From: Oopsacas minuta
Taxonomy: Eukaryota > Porifera > Hexactinellida > Lyssacinosida > Leucopsacidae
Direction: 5' to 3'
Length of the DNA stretch: 64,000 nt
Assembly (NCBI GenBank): GCA_024704765.1
Contig: JAKMXF010000007.1
Span: forward strand, 61,581 to 125,580
The notes under the pieces: generated by a model
The model's input: only the letters and a program-made list of their open reading frames with translations
Databases searched by the model: none
What the model was told of the DNA's origin: nothing
Translations under genes and position numbers: made by a program
Shown here: positions 48,075 through 60,057 of the stretch, piece by piece
How the letters are laid out: each line of letters opens with the position of its first letter
How positions within the stretch are numbered: the first letter of the stretch is position 1

Positions 48075-51006
48075 ACCTGTAGTATAGCTCATGGTCATTT
48101 ACTACATGATTACTATTGTATAAATATGATCAAAGCCAACAAAGTAGTTGTAACATATATTTCATTGGTTAAATAGAAGGAATTTTCGCGGTCCCTTGAG
48201 CCTCGATATAACGGGAGTAGACTAACAGGAGCATAACTAGAAACATGTTTATAGGTACATGAAATTACAGTTCATTAACAGAGCGTGCTCTCTCATTAGA
48301 TTACATACGATTAAAAGGTTTATCTATATTCTGCATCAAAGAAAAATACTGTTACTATAAAAGTGGTTACTGCTACACTTTTATCAATAATATTACATAA
48401 TTTGTTGAAACTTATTTGAATCATTTTGTATTTACCCAAAAGTACAACAAAGTGTTCGTAAACCTGGTACCATTTCTTTATAAGCGATATTTCATTTTTA
48501 TTGGAGCAAATCAATTACTTTCAAGCTATAGAGGGAAAATATTCACTTGTGTATAAAGGGGGAGATTACTGTAAATTATTGTATAATGATCCATTTCAGA
48601 ATTCTGATGATTGATGTTATGTGTTTAATAGAGAAGAAATAGTGTATAAGATTTGGTGATATTCGCATGAAAAAGATCTAGTGAAATACAGTCTCATAAT
48701 TCTTCATTCCAAATTCACAAGCTATATTAAGTGAGAAGGTAAAAATCAAAATGAGATTGTGTTCAAATCCGTGAGTCTCACTTTGGATCCTCGAGACTTG
48801 ACAACTATGAAATACATACTACGTATGTGTGATCAAATTCTCTTTTCTACATCAATAATTGCATAATGTCAAGTACTATACAAGGATTAAGTAGAAAACT
48901 GGGTCATAGCGGGTTGTAATAGACTGGGTCACTGGTTGACCGGATCAACCGGGCCCTGAATTCATGAAAATTTGTCGGGTTAGCAAATTGTCAGATTATT
49001 CAGGTGAATTTGTATTATCGGAAGCTATTTAGATTAGAAAAAATTATAGAGGCCTTCTGGAATCTGGAGTATACAGATATCAGTTTATGCAGGTTCCACT
49101 GAATGTATTTAATATCCAGTATTATACTACTAAATACTACAAATATCCAATTGATCACTTTGACTGATAACTAATAATTTGAATTATTGACTAAGAGTTA
49201 GTGATCAGTGGCGATACTTATGGAATATGGAACAGGCCCGTTAGTACAACATGTCTCACCCGAATAAGAACTAGGGTGTCGATTTAGCAAGGCCAAAAAT
49301 ACTTCAAAAATACGAAGAAGCTAGCAGCCAATTCAAATTATAAAACGTGTTCACTTCAATCGTTTATTTGACTGACTTTCCGTAAAGCTACAGAAAAAAA
49401 CTTGTTATTATTCGAAAGTATAGCATTGGTGGATTATGAAAATGTCATCAGAATTGTAAAAATATGTGTGATGACTTAGCATTGAGGTTTTGAAAATTTG
49501 CCCATTCGTGTCAACTATAATGTGTTATTTGACCGGCTTCTCATTATTATTTTGATACAAATTTTCTTCTACATGCTATTGAGGGCTGGTGGATTATGTG
49601 TTTAAAATTTCTTTTTAAAAATATTCATTTCTTTTTGAAATATTGTATTTTTAAAAATTCAACGATGAAGTTAGACTAGACTAGGGTCACTTCAGTCACT
49701 AATTTGACTCACTTATACCCATCAGATTTAAACAAATTAGTATCATTGGAAAGAGGAGAGTTGAGCGTTTTAAGCAATTTGTTTTGATTTTAAAAACATT
49801 TGCTTTTAGTTACTTTTTGGGTAAAATTTTAGTGTCACGACTCCCTTGAATTTTCCCACCTAAAAGTCAGAATTCAAATTCTGAAATTATATATTCATAC
49901 TTTAGTGATATGGACGTTTATGAAAATTAAGTTTCATTAAAAAATATTAACAACTCGCAGAGCTAGAGGAATTCAAATTTTAAGGCGGGAGTGATAGTGG
50001 TAGGGGATTAATCATCTTCTACATAAAGTAGGGCCAGTTCGAACTCATGTTTCTTACCCTAAATCCGACTGAATTTCAATTATTTTAATGCTAATCGATA
50101 GTTGAGATATAGACGTTTATAACAATATCGATATTTTTCGTGAAACACTACAAATTATCACCAGCAACGGCCTGCAAAAATCGATACATTTTCAGGTTTT
50201 TTGTGTATTACGAATTCTAACTTTGAGATCAATTCTTGAAGTTATTTCTCATCACAACCCTTTCAAAATTTATAGATACCTTCTTTCGTATCTTATAATT
50301 CAATTCCCTTAACAAAAACTGGGCTCGCTAGTACTTTTTTTCAACATTTGGTGGTAATATATTTTGAAGGGTTCATTTTCATTGTTAAATTCATTCTTGT
50401 ACATACAAGTAAATACGTACGTGCCTAGTAACATTTGCGTCAATCTTGTGGTATTTTTCTGCGGAACTAACATATCCAATTTTATCCCAACACCTAAATT
50501 TGCTTATTGTATGGTGATAAATATAGAAGGTGTAAGCAAGACTGTAGCTGAGTGTTCAATGTATCAGTTTCATCATTTTGATAATCTACATTTACACTTG
50601 AATTCAAGTTATGAGACGATGTTTCATATTGTGTGGGTATCACCTGCCTCTGATTTAACCGTGTATAACAATTTGAAGGAATCGATTTAATTAATTGTAT
50701 TGATAAAGATAATTCTGAAGAAAATTACTGTATTTCTTCAATACATCTGATGCTCAGTTGTGGTAGATGACACAAAATTCTATGGGTTATCTGATGCTAG
50801 AAATATATCTGGATTTTTGCAATTCACTGGTGCATGTTTCATTGATGAGTGTTTTCATTTCATTAATGTCATCATAGGTGCTTATAGCAATAGCTTTGTT
50901 AAGTATAGTCCACTGTTAGTTTTGTGGTTAGTTCTAACACAACCTGTTCATAATTCAGTTTATCACAAGTTTGGTAAAATATGTTTGTGTTAAGCGGAGA
51001 AATTTT
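48075..51006. other. gene-poor AT-rich stretch
   Basis: I see no supported gene in about 2.9 kb. About 48990-49113 is an inverted, diverged copy of the pogo-like terminus at 25719 (ends aggttccactg). Open frames at 50364-50690 and 50760-50993 have no recognisable motif and I do not call them genes. Confidence 0.4.
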
Positions 51007-51835
51007 CAGGCTTGCCGTGGATGAGAAAAATCCCATCCATATCCATATCCATGTCATTTTTGCGTGGATATCCAACAACCAGGATATCCATGGATATTTC
51101 AAAGGCCTAGAACATCTTGTCATATAACGGCCATTCAAGGCTAGTAGTGACTATTATGTACAGGCAACCGCTATGTAGATGTAGATTACTAATGAAAATC
51201 TATTCATATACTAAACGTTATATACTAAAGCTCTAGATATTATTTAAACTGTCATTCATAAACTCTTCGATATCACTATCGTCTTCAAATGACAGGGACA
51301 TGGGCTCATTGTTGATGACCATCGCAACTTCCTTAGGCTCGATTACAATTCCCAGCTTCTTGATTATTGTGATATACATTTTCTGGTATCTGATGTATAC
51401 TAATTTCTTCATGACCGCCGGTGACATTCTCTTTCTCGTTTTTGAAAGTAGGTTGCCGGCCTGGCTGAACAACCTCTCCACGGCTGCAGAAGATATTGGT
51501 GCCGAGAAAATTATCTTTGCACAGGTTCGCAGACGTGTTAAGACACTTTACCGCCAAAACTGAGTTGGATCCTTCATTGGTACCCGGGTGTCTCTGAATT
51601 CTTGGAGCTCTATACCAAGAGTAGTAGCCTTTGGCCTTTTGGCTAGCGACTGTTCACCTTCGTCGTCATCCTCAACGGTTAATAAGTACAAATCTTGACA
51701 AGGGTCCCCAGACTTTTGATGATGAACCTTTTTTACCCCAATGCTCAACTGGTCCAGATGAGTTTGCCGTGACATAATCCTGTAACTATTATTAAACGAA
51801 CTATACACTATGCAATTTTGTTGCATGCGACACAT
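51007..51835 (-). pseudogene. hAT element copy 2 with longer transposase remnant
   Basis: From CAGGCTTGCCGTGG (51007) to about 51640 the sequence is nearly identical to the copy at 16371, then it diverges. The minus-strand reading keeps more of the transposase. Upstream is DQLSIGVKKVHHQKSGDP and an acidic TVEDDDEGEQ, then DPTQFWR, a TAA stop, and the C-terminal dimerisation part (SSAAVERLFSQAG). No matching right terminus (cggcaagcctg) was found downstream, so this copy is truncated or joined to other sequence. Confidence 0.75.
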
Positions 51836-52251
51836 TCAGGTGAGATAACATAATGTTGAGGGTAAGATGCGATCGAATTGGAGCTGACATTTTAGTTTGT
51901 AATTTGAGTTAAATATTGCAGTGAATTCATATTTGAGCACGCACTCTTTCAAATTAACCCTTAGATATGCAACATATCTATATTTACGTACAACTACATT
52001 TATCTAGGTTTTAGTTTAAGGTTAATAAATTGGATCTATATTCTTGGCAACATATTTTGCTACATAAAAAACAACTTAATAAATAGTGAATTAACCCTTG
52101 TGAAAGTGTTCAGATTATTGAGTGACTGGATGTACTGTAGCGGTTACAATTCGGATTATAAGTGATACCTAGTACACTATGACTATATTGATGTATATAT
52201 TACCAACATTCTAAGAAAATATTTACTATGATGAAGTTTACAGATAATGAT
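51836..52251. other. AT-rich spacer
   Basis: Contains a short piece of the dispersed 'gtaagatgcga' repeat near 51858. Nothing else is seen. Confidence 0.4.
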
Positions 52252-53540
52252 TTATATTACTGGATATAAATCTCTAATTCCTCTTAGAATATATCCAAAA
52301 ATATTTTTCTTATGTCTTCTCCGCCAACAAGCCTCTATGAGATGGGTCTCAAGTAATTCAGGATTTGTTGTCTGTTCTCTTGTCTGCCTCTTTTTTACAC
52401 CTCCCCAACTCCCTTCTATCTTCTGGGTGTGTACATGAGCCGGGTCTACGAAATTCTCGGAATGGTTAACTGTGTAATAGGTATATCCAGAGTGACTTAA
52501 TATATTGGTAGGAAGCCCACTCATCATAATAAATTATTGTTTGTGGGTGAATGAACCTTTGGATAATTGGCAGAATAGTGGCTGTTGAGCGATCAGGTAC
52601 AGTAACCATAATTATATCATCTGTATCCCTCTCAACCATCCCGAATACCCACTGGCCAGTTAACAGTCTGCCTCTATTATATTTTCGTTTGCCGAATTTG
52701 GATTCGTCTATCTCAACGATCTTGCCAGGACCTCCAATGGGTTGAGGGTTCGTTAATATTTCTTCCAAACATATATCCTCATATAATTCTTCCAATCAAC
52801 CACTGTGTTCGGACTCCATCCCAAATGCTTCTCCAAAATGCATGCGATTGCAAGTCCTCACTCCAATAGTACAGGAACTTGAACATCAATGGGAGTGGAA
52901 TTTTGGATGGTGTGAAGAAGGACCCATGGCGGATCGAACACTTTCGTCTACATGGACTACATCTCCATTCATAGCCATGCTGAAAGTGAGAAGAATATAT
53001 TTCATACATTTCTACTCCACAACGACACCGCATTCGACACGCTAATAAGCCACACGTTCTTAACCAATTTCTGACATTATCACAGGACTGTGCAAGGATA
53101 ATAATGTCATCAATAATCAAATCATGCGGGATTTCACTGAAGACAGTGGGCAGTGTTCCCCTAAGCCAAGTTATGGGTCACATTTGGTCGGCCGAAAACT
53201 ATCTAATTGCGGAAAAGTTCCTGCTGGAGATTATGACACTTTTCAGAACATACAAATGAAACCCAACATCACTGTAAAATTAGCATTGAGTGTAGAAAAT
53301 AAAATTCGAAAGAATATAATAAACCAGTACTCCACAGGGAAAATCGCACAAACTTTAGATTATGATTGGCTATAGGAAATTTTAAAATATTCATTTTGAT
53401 CGGCTGCAGATCCGAATTGACCGGCCGTCGAAATGCCAAATTGGCGTTTTGGGCGGCCAGCCGGCCGGTCAAAACGCTTAGGAGGAACACTGATAGTGGG
53501 CTCAAGTATTGGCTGAAAATCCATTAGTTGTAGTATCAAT
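52252..53540 (-). pseudogene. Merlin (IS1595/IS1016-like DDE) transposase, broken
   Basis: Merlin transposases are the eukaryotic relatives of the bacterial IS1595/IS1016 group. Read from high to low coordinates: MDFQPILEPT (near 53530), interrupted by a small hAT, then EIPHDLIIDDIIILAQSCDN. A zinc-binding region follows (LLACRMRCRCGVEM; WRCSPCRRKCSIRHG), then SPNTVVDW in another frame. The catalytic core is PQPIGGPGKIVEIDESKFGK (first Asp), then TIIYYDEWASY (second Asp). The last block, SENFVDPAHVHTQKIEGSWG, carries the final Glu region. At least three frame changes (near 52850, 52795 and 52515) and one insertion break it. Its terminal repeats were not found. Confidence 0.82.
53151..53492. 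mobile_element. small hAT MITE inserted in the Merlin gene
   Basis: The ends CAGTGTTCCCCTAAGCC and (complement) CAGTGTTCCTCCTAAGC are inverted repeats. Flanks acagtggg (53143-53150) and atagtggg (53493-53500) agree at 7 of 8. Removing it restores the Merlin reading across the site. The interior has GC-rich ccggccg motifs. Confidence 0.88.
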
Positions 53541-54008
53541 ACGTAGAATATTATATGTGTAACAATTACTTCTTTTATATCAGTCGGCCCATCGACGTAA
53601 CACAATTGCTAAAAGGAATGCCACAATTCTGTGCCATCTTAATTTGAAATAACCACATTTCTGACAAGACTATTTTGTTTTTTCATTAATACTACTTATT
53701 TGTTTTACTATTGAAAATGTTGCATTCCTATTACAATGTTGGATAATCATACACTACTTTGCAATCATACGGATAGTTAATGTATTTAGAGTATTAGTCT
53801 TCATGTGTATTCTAAAAGTGGCTACATTAATCATAAACTTTGTCTAGTAGTTTCATGACTAGGGTTTACAATCCGGGATTTCGGGATTTCGGATTTTTTA
53901 ATCCTGGGATTCTGGGATTCCGGGACTGACATTTTTCTAATCCCGGGATTTCGGGATTAGGTAAAGAATACCCAATAGTCTTGAATCTAACGGGGTTTTA
54001 TAATGTTA
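53541..54008. other. spacer with an hAT terminus
   Basis: From about 53860 the terminus tagggtttacaatccgggat and repeats of 'cgggattt' mark the 3' end of the minus-strand hAT that follows. No gene otherwise. Confidence 0.5.
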
Positions 54009-55208
54009 TTATTTGTTATTATTTCTAATTAGGCAGAGAATATCTAAACTCTTGTCGCTGAGTGAACTTCTAAATTTGTTGCAAAGGTATGCACATGATG
54101 AGAAAATCCTTTCCGCTTCTACAGAAGTAGGCTGTATTGTAAGCAGCATACGATAAACCTTTTCTAGTAAGATACTCCTTTCTCCTGTTTGTTCAGCAAT
54201 GTTTAATTCATGCTTCAGAGAAGATGGTAGAGATTCATCAGATGGTTGTTGCTTTTGGGATACTTGAAGCGAAGCATCGATTGCTAATTGTAATTTCATT
54301 GCCACCGGAAGAGTGTTTGCCTCCTGACTTGCTGAATTTGTAGTAGGTATCATATCATCTACCTCATTTACGTATGTAACTTCATGTGTAGCTACTCTAG
54401 ATAGTAGCGAGTAACAGAATGTCCTACAATTCCTTTTTTTTTAAAGCTTGGCCATCGGGTTGTGTAGATATGTCATTATTACCGAAGCCTCTATGTAGCG
54501 TTCTTGAACACTCCTCTGATTAATAGCATCAATGATTCTAATATTGTATTCTGTAGCAGGATAGGTTTGAATTTCTTCAAATAAAAATTTTATCGTTGCC
54601 TCAGCAATAATGAGATTTGCCTGACGTCTGCACAATGCCTCCACTGCTAACTTAATCGGGCCCAAAGTTTGTGCGATATTATTAATTTGTTGAAACTCCT
54701 CGTCGTTTAACTTAATGTCAATATCTAGGTCAAGTAAAGCCTTATGAATTGGTATCCTTAACTTAACGATTCTCTCTAGTATGTTCAATAGAGTGCTCCA
54801 ACGAGTTCTACAATCAAGTATCAGCTGCAATCCATTAGGGTGTTTCTCTTTTACATAAGTCTGTAAAATTTCATTCTTGAGTGGAGACCTCTTGAAGAGT
54901 TTTACAACTCGACGAACTTTATTAACTACGTCACTGACGCTAGCATTTACAAGCAAGGGATCGTCTTGGTCCATTATAGCTAATCCATCTGTATCTTCCA
55001 ATTCAGACTATATTTCATCTTCTGTATCAGATTCATCAGTTTCAATTGAATAATTAGAATTTATCTCAGATAGTGTGGTTTGTTTCTGATAAAATATATC
55101 ATGGATTACCAACTGAAGGCCATGGGCATAGCACAATTGATGAATTGTTGGTAATAATCGTCTAACTTTCTTCATCATTGAACAGCCATCAGTGGTAATA
55201 GCAATAAT
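54009..55208 (-). pseudogene. hAT transposase, 5' truncated, with stops
   Basis: The reading runs from 55208 downward: ITTDGCSMMKKVRRLL and HQLCYAHGLQLVIHDIF (DDE core), an acidic TDESDTEDE stretch and an in-frame TAG near 55010. Next come DVVNKVRRVVKLFKRSP and LILDCRTRWSTLLNILER, then a break near 54440. The C-terminal dimerisation part is MLLTIQPTSVEAERIFSSCA with KFRSSLSDKSLDIL. The N-terminal BED part is absent because another element begins at 55209. Confidence 0.8.
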
Positions 55209-55780
55209 GGAAGTCCGACAAAACGTTCCACGACATTTCGCTCCACTTTTGATTGGCCAATGTTTGTTAATAATTTAACAGGTTTTACATGGCTAAATAA
55301 TATTGCAAATATAATCAATTAATTTGGGATGAATGATTTCAGAAGAATCTAATGTGACAGTATAGATATCGTAAACCTAAACATAGAAGTTCGGTGTTAG
55401 CAAAGTGAGGTAAGATGATTTATAGTAAAGGTAATGAATTTATATCAGGAATGCATACGTAGTAATTAATTCCATTGATGGAAAGATGCGAAATTCATTT
55501 GTATGTTTGCCAGTAAACATGGAAAGTTACCTGTGTAGTTCTATTTAAATGTTGTAACTGTATTATTTTACAGCTTGCATTATCAGCTAAATACTATTTC
55601 CTACATTTTATATTCTTTTAACAACTTGTCATTTTATCAATGGACCCTGATCAGCCCTCCTTCCGGCTGATCAGTACAAACAAGGGAGGAGAAAAGCTAT
55701 TAGAAGGAGGATACGTATACTTGATGCACAGGAGAGTTGGAGAAATGACACATTAGCAGTGTCAGCAGAGGGGAGAGTGT

Positions 55781-55912
55781 AAAGCAAGGGTTCATACGAG
55801 GGAATGGAGCTAGTGAAGCGTACGAATGAGCATCTGCATGCACCTGATGTGCAGGCAGATGCTCATTCGTACGCTTCACTATCTCCATTCCCTTCGTATG
55901 AACCCTTGCTTT
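55781..55912. repeat. 132-bp imperfect palindrome
   Basis: The arm aaagcaagggttcatacg (55781) pairs with cgtatgaacccttgcttt (ending 55912). The inner arms share gaagcgtacgaatgagcatc and its complement. A shorter hairpin (ggtgcagctacc / ggtagctgcacc) lies at 55992-56042. Open frames on both strands here are by-products of the symmetry. Confidence 0.8.
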
Positions 55913-56056
55913 CTCTTTCCCTCTCTCTCCATGCCAATGTGTCAAATCTCCTCTCTCCCACCTCTCTCCTGATTTCCTCCTCATTCCTGACGGTGCAGCT
56001 ACCAATTGAAGTGGACAGTGGTCGAGATGTGGTAGCTGCACCCAAGTAGAACACAA

Positions 56057-56602
56057 TTTAGTTTTTAGTTTCTATTTGTTTCGTTTTGTTTAGTTTTCTG
56101 TTTGTTATTAGATAAATGTTTAATTAATTAATTATATTTCTTGTAAGTTACTTATTAATAATACAAGTAGTCATATTTAAACTGGGAAACTAGGATTTAT
56201 AAAGAGCTTTGGCTCAGTAATCTCGACAAAAGCAATGAAATATAAACTTAAAACATTTCTAATTGGGCCATCTGTACATTGGCTTAATCAGGCCTGGTTT
56301 CCCCTAATAGCGTGATCGTAAACCGCAAGCGAAACTCGCTCGTTTATATAAAATATTGCGAACATAAATAAAGCAAACATTACAAGACGCAGCTTTGTTG
56401 AATCGTATGTGGTTCCGGTGGGCGGTATACATATATAATCAATAAACAATGTTTTTAGTCAAAGGGGCAAAACCAACACAGGGCGTGCTGCACAGCACTT
56501 CGATAATCGTGCACATCTAGATCTCATTGCGAGTATACATACCAAATCTGGTCTTAACCCCTCCAAAGTCCAAAGGTGGAACAAGGAAGTAATTTCAAGT
56601 GA

Positions 56603-56637
<35 letters not shown>

Positions 56638-56888
56638 CAGTAATTTCGGGGTTATCAATATAATTTGGTACTAATAAATGGCTGGAAGTCGGAATTATGG
56701 GGTGTCTGTAATTCTGAAATAAATTAATGTTAATGCCTATTGGAAATTTGGAATCAACCGTGACAAAGAAGCTCAAAGAAGCGGGCTCCGAAAACAGGTT
56801 TTAGCACCCACTGAATCCGCCAGGGTGCTAAAATTGATTGAAACAAATGCAATAAGATCTAGTCAACTGCTCTTGAAGCTATACCAGT
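56057..56888. other. interior of the long-TIR element
   Basis: AT-rich; contains an (AC)n-(AT)n microsatellite at 56602-56637. No gene. Confidence 0.5.
56602..56637. repeat. (AC)n(AT)n microsatellite
   Basis: About thirteen AC units followed by five or six AT units. Confidence 0.9.
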
Positions 56889-57053
56889 GGGGGCGCTGCA
56901 TTAGGTCGAATTCCGTGTGTTGGCATTAGGTCGAATTGAAAATGTATCGAATTTAATATGTATGCATTAGGTCGAATTTTATATGTATGCATTAGGTCGA
57001 ATTTCGTGTGTTGGCATTAGGTCGAATTTCATTGTTTACATTAAGTCGAATTC
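56889..57053 (+). repeat. left TIR array of the MULE
   Basis: Six occurrences of 'cattaggtcgaatt' or close variants (the innermost is cattaagtcgaatt) separated by 8-26 bp. Confidence 0.85.
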
Positions 57054-57456
57054 CAATTGTCTTATTCATTAATTGATTAATTTCTAAATAAATGTGAGAA
57101 TTGAAATTTAATGTGAAATATGAAATGTGTAAAATACTACTTAACCAGGTATTCATTGTAAAATGTATAAGAGATGTTAATTAAGAAAAATTTGAAATTT
57201 GCCTTCAATTATGCCTCTGCACGTTGGACAAGTCTGTTGAACTTGATCAATTGTGTCGCTACACTGTGCAACAATTTGCATGCCTGCAAGGCATGAATAC
57301 CCATGTGCTGCTCCTTGTTTGTAGGCAAACTACGCATTTATTTGTTTCAATACTACCAAAAGATTCAGGCTCCTCTAACATATCAGAATCATCTGAATTA
57401 ATTGTGTCTTCTAATGAAGTAGCATTGCCTATATAGCAACTAATTCTTTCGAGAAA

Positions 57457-58773
57457 TTATATGGGAGAGTAACTCCCACTTAACAGTTTTTCTTTGCAGC
57501 GCTTTCGATGTTCATTATTCATTACGTTCTTCTTTTTGCTTGGTCTCGTTATCTCTCTTCCTTCCTGTATCCGGGCCATTTCATTATCATAGTCAGCAAT
57601 TATATTGTTAATGACAGTCAAGAAATTCCAAATTCTTGGATGGCTTGATTTTATGATGGACTTTAATTTTCCATGATAACTTTCTGCTGCATTGTTTGTT
57701 ACATATTTAAGGTTAAAGATTGACAGTTCTTCAGGACCAATTTTAGTTAGCCACTGCTTCTCAAAATAATTCAAAAATACTTCAAGTTTCTTCATTTGAC
57801 TCTGTTGCAACGTTGGAATTTGAAGAAGGTTGTATGTTGGAAGAATCAATTCAGCTGGAAGAAACGGAATTGCCATAATCTTCTTAACGAATGATGCACA
57901 TTCCGAATTTCCTCGGCAAGTCGAAGCCAAACCATACTTTTGAGTTTTTCTCCAAATAGCTTGCGTATAATGGAACCAGCACCCGTTCACCCTAATTCCT
58001 GGATAAACTCGCTTGACAGCATTCCGAGCTGCTTGTTCCCAATCTGACATTGCGCAATCCGGTTCTAGCTGAGGAACAAGTTCTCGCATCTTCTGTATAA
58101 CTGCCACGTATAGCTCATCATCTTTATTAGTCAGCAAGCAGTGAATGGCTGGAATTGCATGTCTCCCAACTGTAAGAAAAAGAGTCCACAATTGGTAAAA
58201 TTGTTTAGGTACGGTGTAGAATGTCCCGTCAAATTGGATATTGGTAATATCTGCGAGTAGATCGTATAATTTGTCAGAAAAGAAAATGACAGCTATCCGA
58301 CCATCTACAATGACAGTAGCCTTATGATTTACTGCAAAGGTTGTTGTGGGTAGAACTTCACTAAATTCACTAGCAGACTATGGGATCATAGGTTGTAATA
58401 TTTTCCTTGCCCGAAACATTGACGATTCACATTCTTTAAATGTGACTTGAGAAGCAGAGGGATTTGATCTCGTAACATCGTTGAATATGTGTCTCAGATT
58501 GTGTTGCGAGGTTTGAGATGTTGTTTTGCACTTTGTTTTAATTGCATATACTTCAGCACGATAGTCTTGTAACCCATGATTATGTTCTGACTTAGGATAA
58601 ATCAAATTCGTAGCCTTTTCCAATTTCGCACTTCCTTTACAGCCTTTCCTGAATAGTACACATCTTAAGTAGAGAATATTTTCTATAGATTTATGACAGA
58701 AGTATTTGTAGCCATCAGAGGAGGTGTAAACTTTTCCAGTATTACGTTTGTATTGGTCGAATGAATATTCCAT
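57457..58773 (-). pseudogene. MULE transposase with FLYWCH finger, one in-frame stop
   Basis: The ATG at 58773 opens MEYSFDQYKRN and a 438-codon reading in one frame. A FLYWCH-type zinc finger comes first (YLRCVLFRKGCKGSAKLE ... SEHNHG). The MULE core follows (NIQFDGTFYTVP; CAMSDWEQAARNAV; VNGCWFHYTQAIWR; NNAAESYHGKLKS). The only lesion seen is a TAG at 58378-58380 between MIP and SASEF. So this copy is close to intact, one base from an open reading. A pogo-like element sits 26 bp upstream of the ATG and has probably displaced its promoter. Confidence 0.88.
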
Positions 58774-58799
58774 GATGCACGTACACAATAATGTACATA

Positions 58800-59832
58800 C
58801 AGTAGAACTCGGTTAAGACGTACTCGGCTTAAGACGTACTCTCGGATAAGACGTACTTGTCTCCAATAACCGAAATTTTCTCCTATCTGATCCATTATAA
58901 ATGATTCGGTTAAGACGTACAATCGGATAAGACGTACTAAATTATTCTTCCCAAAAGGACAAAATGTATTGAATCGTACTCGGTTAATTCGTACTCGGTT
59001 AATTCGTACTCGGTTAATTCGTACTCGGTTAATTCGTACTCGGATAATTCGTACTCGGATAATTCGTACTCGGTTAATACGTACTCGGATAATTCGTACT
59101 CGGTTAATACGTACTCGGTTAATTCGTACTCGGTTAATTCGTACTCGGATAATTCGTACTCGGATAATTCGTACTCGGTTAATACGTACTCGGATAATTC
59201 GTACTCGGATAATTCGTACTCGGTTAATACGTACTCGGTTAATACGTACTCGGTTAATTCGTACTCGGTTAATTCGTACTCGGATAATTCGTACTCGGAT
59301 AATTCGTACTCGGTTAATACGTACTCGGATATTTCGTACTCGGATAATTCGTACTCGGTTAATACGTACTCGGTTAATTCGTACTCGGTTAATTCGTACT
59401 CGGATAATTCGTACTCGGTTAATACGTACTCGGTTAATTCGTACTCGGTTAATTCGTACTCGGTTAATTCGTACTCGGATAATTCGTACTCGGATAATTC
59501 GTACTCGGTTAATACGTACTCGGATAATTCGTACTCGGTTAATACGTACTCGGTTAATTCGTACTCGGTTAATACGTACTCGGTTAAGACGTACTCGGTT
59601 AATTCGTACTCGGTTAATACGTACTCGGTTAATACGTACTCGGATAATTCGTACTCGGATAATTCGTACTCGGATAATTCGTACTCGGTTAATTCGTACT
59701 CGGTTAAGACGTACTTTTGTAGTACCTTTCATTTATGTACTCGGATAAGACGTACCACGGATAAGACGTACCTCGGTTAATACGTACTTTTTATTGTTTC
59801 CCAAGCTAGTACGTCTTAACCGAGTTCTACTG
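58800..59832. mobile_element. pogo-like element expanded into a satellite
   Basis: The ends CAGTAGAACTCGGTTAAGAC and its exact complement form perfect TIRs of about 25 bp, flanked by TA (58798-58799, 59833-59834). No transposase. Most of the interior is a 15-bp tandem array whose unit matches part of the TIR (ctcggttaagacgta). Confidence 0.88.
58975..59715. repeat. 15-bp satellite array, about 49 units
   Basis: The unit is cggttaattcgtact with three main variants: A (cggttaattc), B (cggataattc) and C (cggttaatac), each followed by gtact, plus rare forms. A six-unit order A-A-B-B-C-B recurs at least four times, a higher-order repeat of about 90-105 bp. Since 15 is a multiple of 3, long open frames of Arg/Ile/Asn or Arg/Thr/Leu repeats appear on both strands; these are not genes. 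Confidence 0.95.
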
Positions 59833-59968
59833 TATTATAATCATCATCCAATTTATAATAAATGAACAATAGGAACTGTTAGTATGGATTAAACACCAAA
59901 ATTGTTATTATTAGTAACAAAGTAAAACATTTGAACGAAACCTACTACATGCAACTAGAATTCGACCT

Positions 59969-60057
59969 AATGCCAACACACGAAATTCGACCTAATGCAT
60001 ACATAGTAAATTCGACCTAATGCCAACACACGGAATTCGACCTAATGCAGGCACCCC
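59969..60057 (-). repeat. right TIR array of the MULE
   Basis: Four copies of the complement aattcgacctaatgc, with the same spacer types as the left array. Confidence 0.85.

Larger units (their letters stand above)
56889..60057 (-). mobile_element. MULE transposon with array-type TIRs, 8-bp TSD ATACCAGT
   Basis: Flanks ataccagt (56881-56888) and ataccagt (60058-60065) are identical. Each end is built from tandem units of about 25 bp: a constant gcattaggtcgaatt plus a variable spacer (ccgtgtgttg or atatgtat type). There are six units on the left and four on the right, in opposite orientation. The outermost bases are gggggcgctgc and (complement) ggggtgcctgc. It holds one MULE transposase and a later pogo-like insertion. 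Confidence 0.9.

Noticed and set aside
50364-50993. Two open frames of 108 and 77 codons as a gene
   Set aside because: No recognisable motif, no clear splice sites linking them, and length compatible with chance in this region.
52252-53540. Bacterial IS1595 insertion sequence or contamination
   Set aside because: The sequence is embedded in eukaryotic repeats, is interrupted by an hAT with TSD, and fits the eukaryotic Merlin superfamily.
55700-56056. 118-codon minus-strand ORF and overlapping plus-strand ORF
   Set aside because: They arise from a long palindrome, so both strands read alike.
56459-56776. 105-codon minus-strand ORF with Val-Cys repeats
   Set aside because: It is driven by the AC microsatellite.
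58975-59715. CRISPR-like array
   Set aside because: The units are contiguous 15-mers without spacers, inside a transposon of an animal genome.
58683-59748. Long open frames of 349 and 259 codons on both strands with Arg-Ile-Asn or Arg-Thr-Leu repeats
   Set aside because: They are translations of the 15-bp satellite, which keeps all frames open because 15 is a multiple of 3. No protein family is involved.
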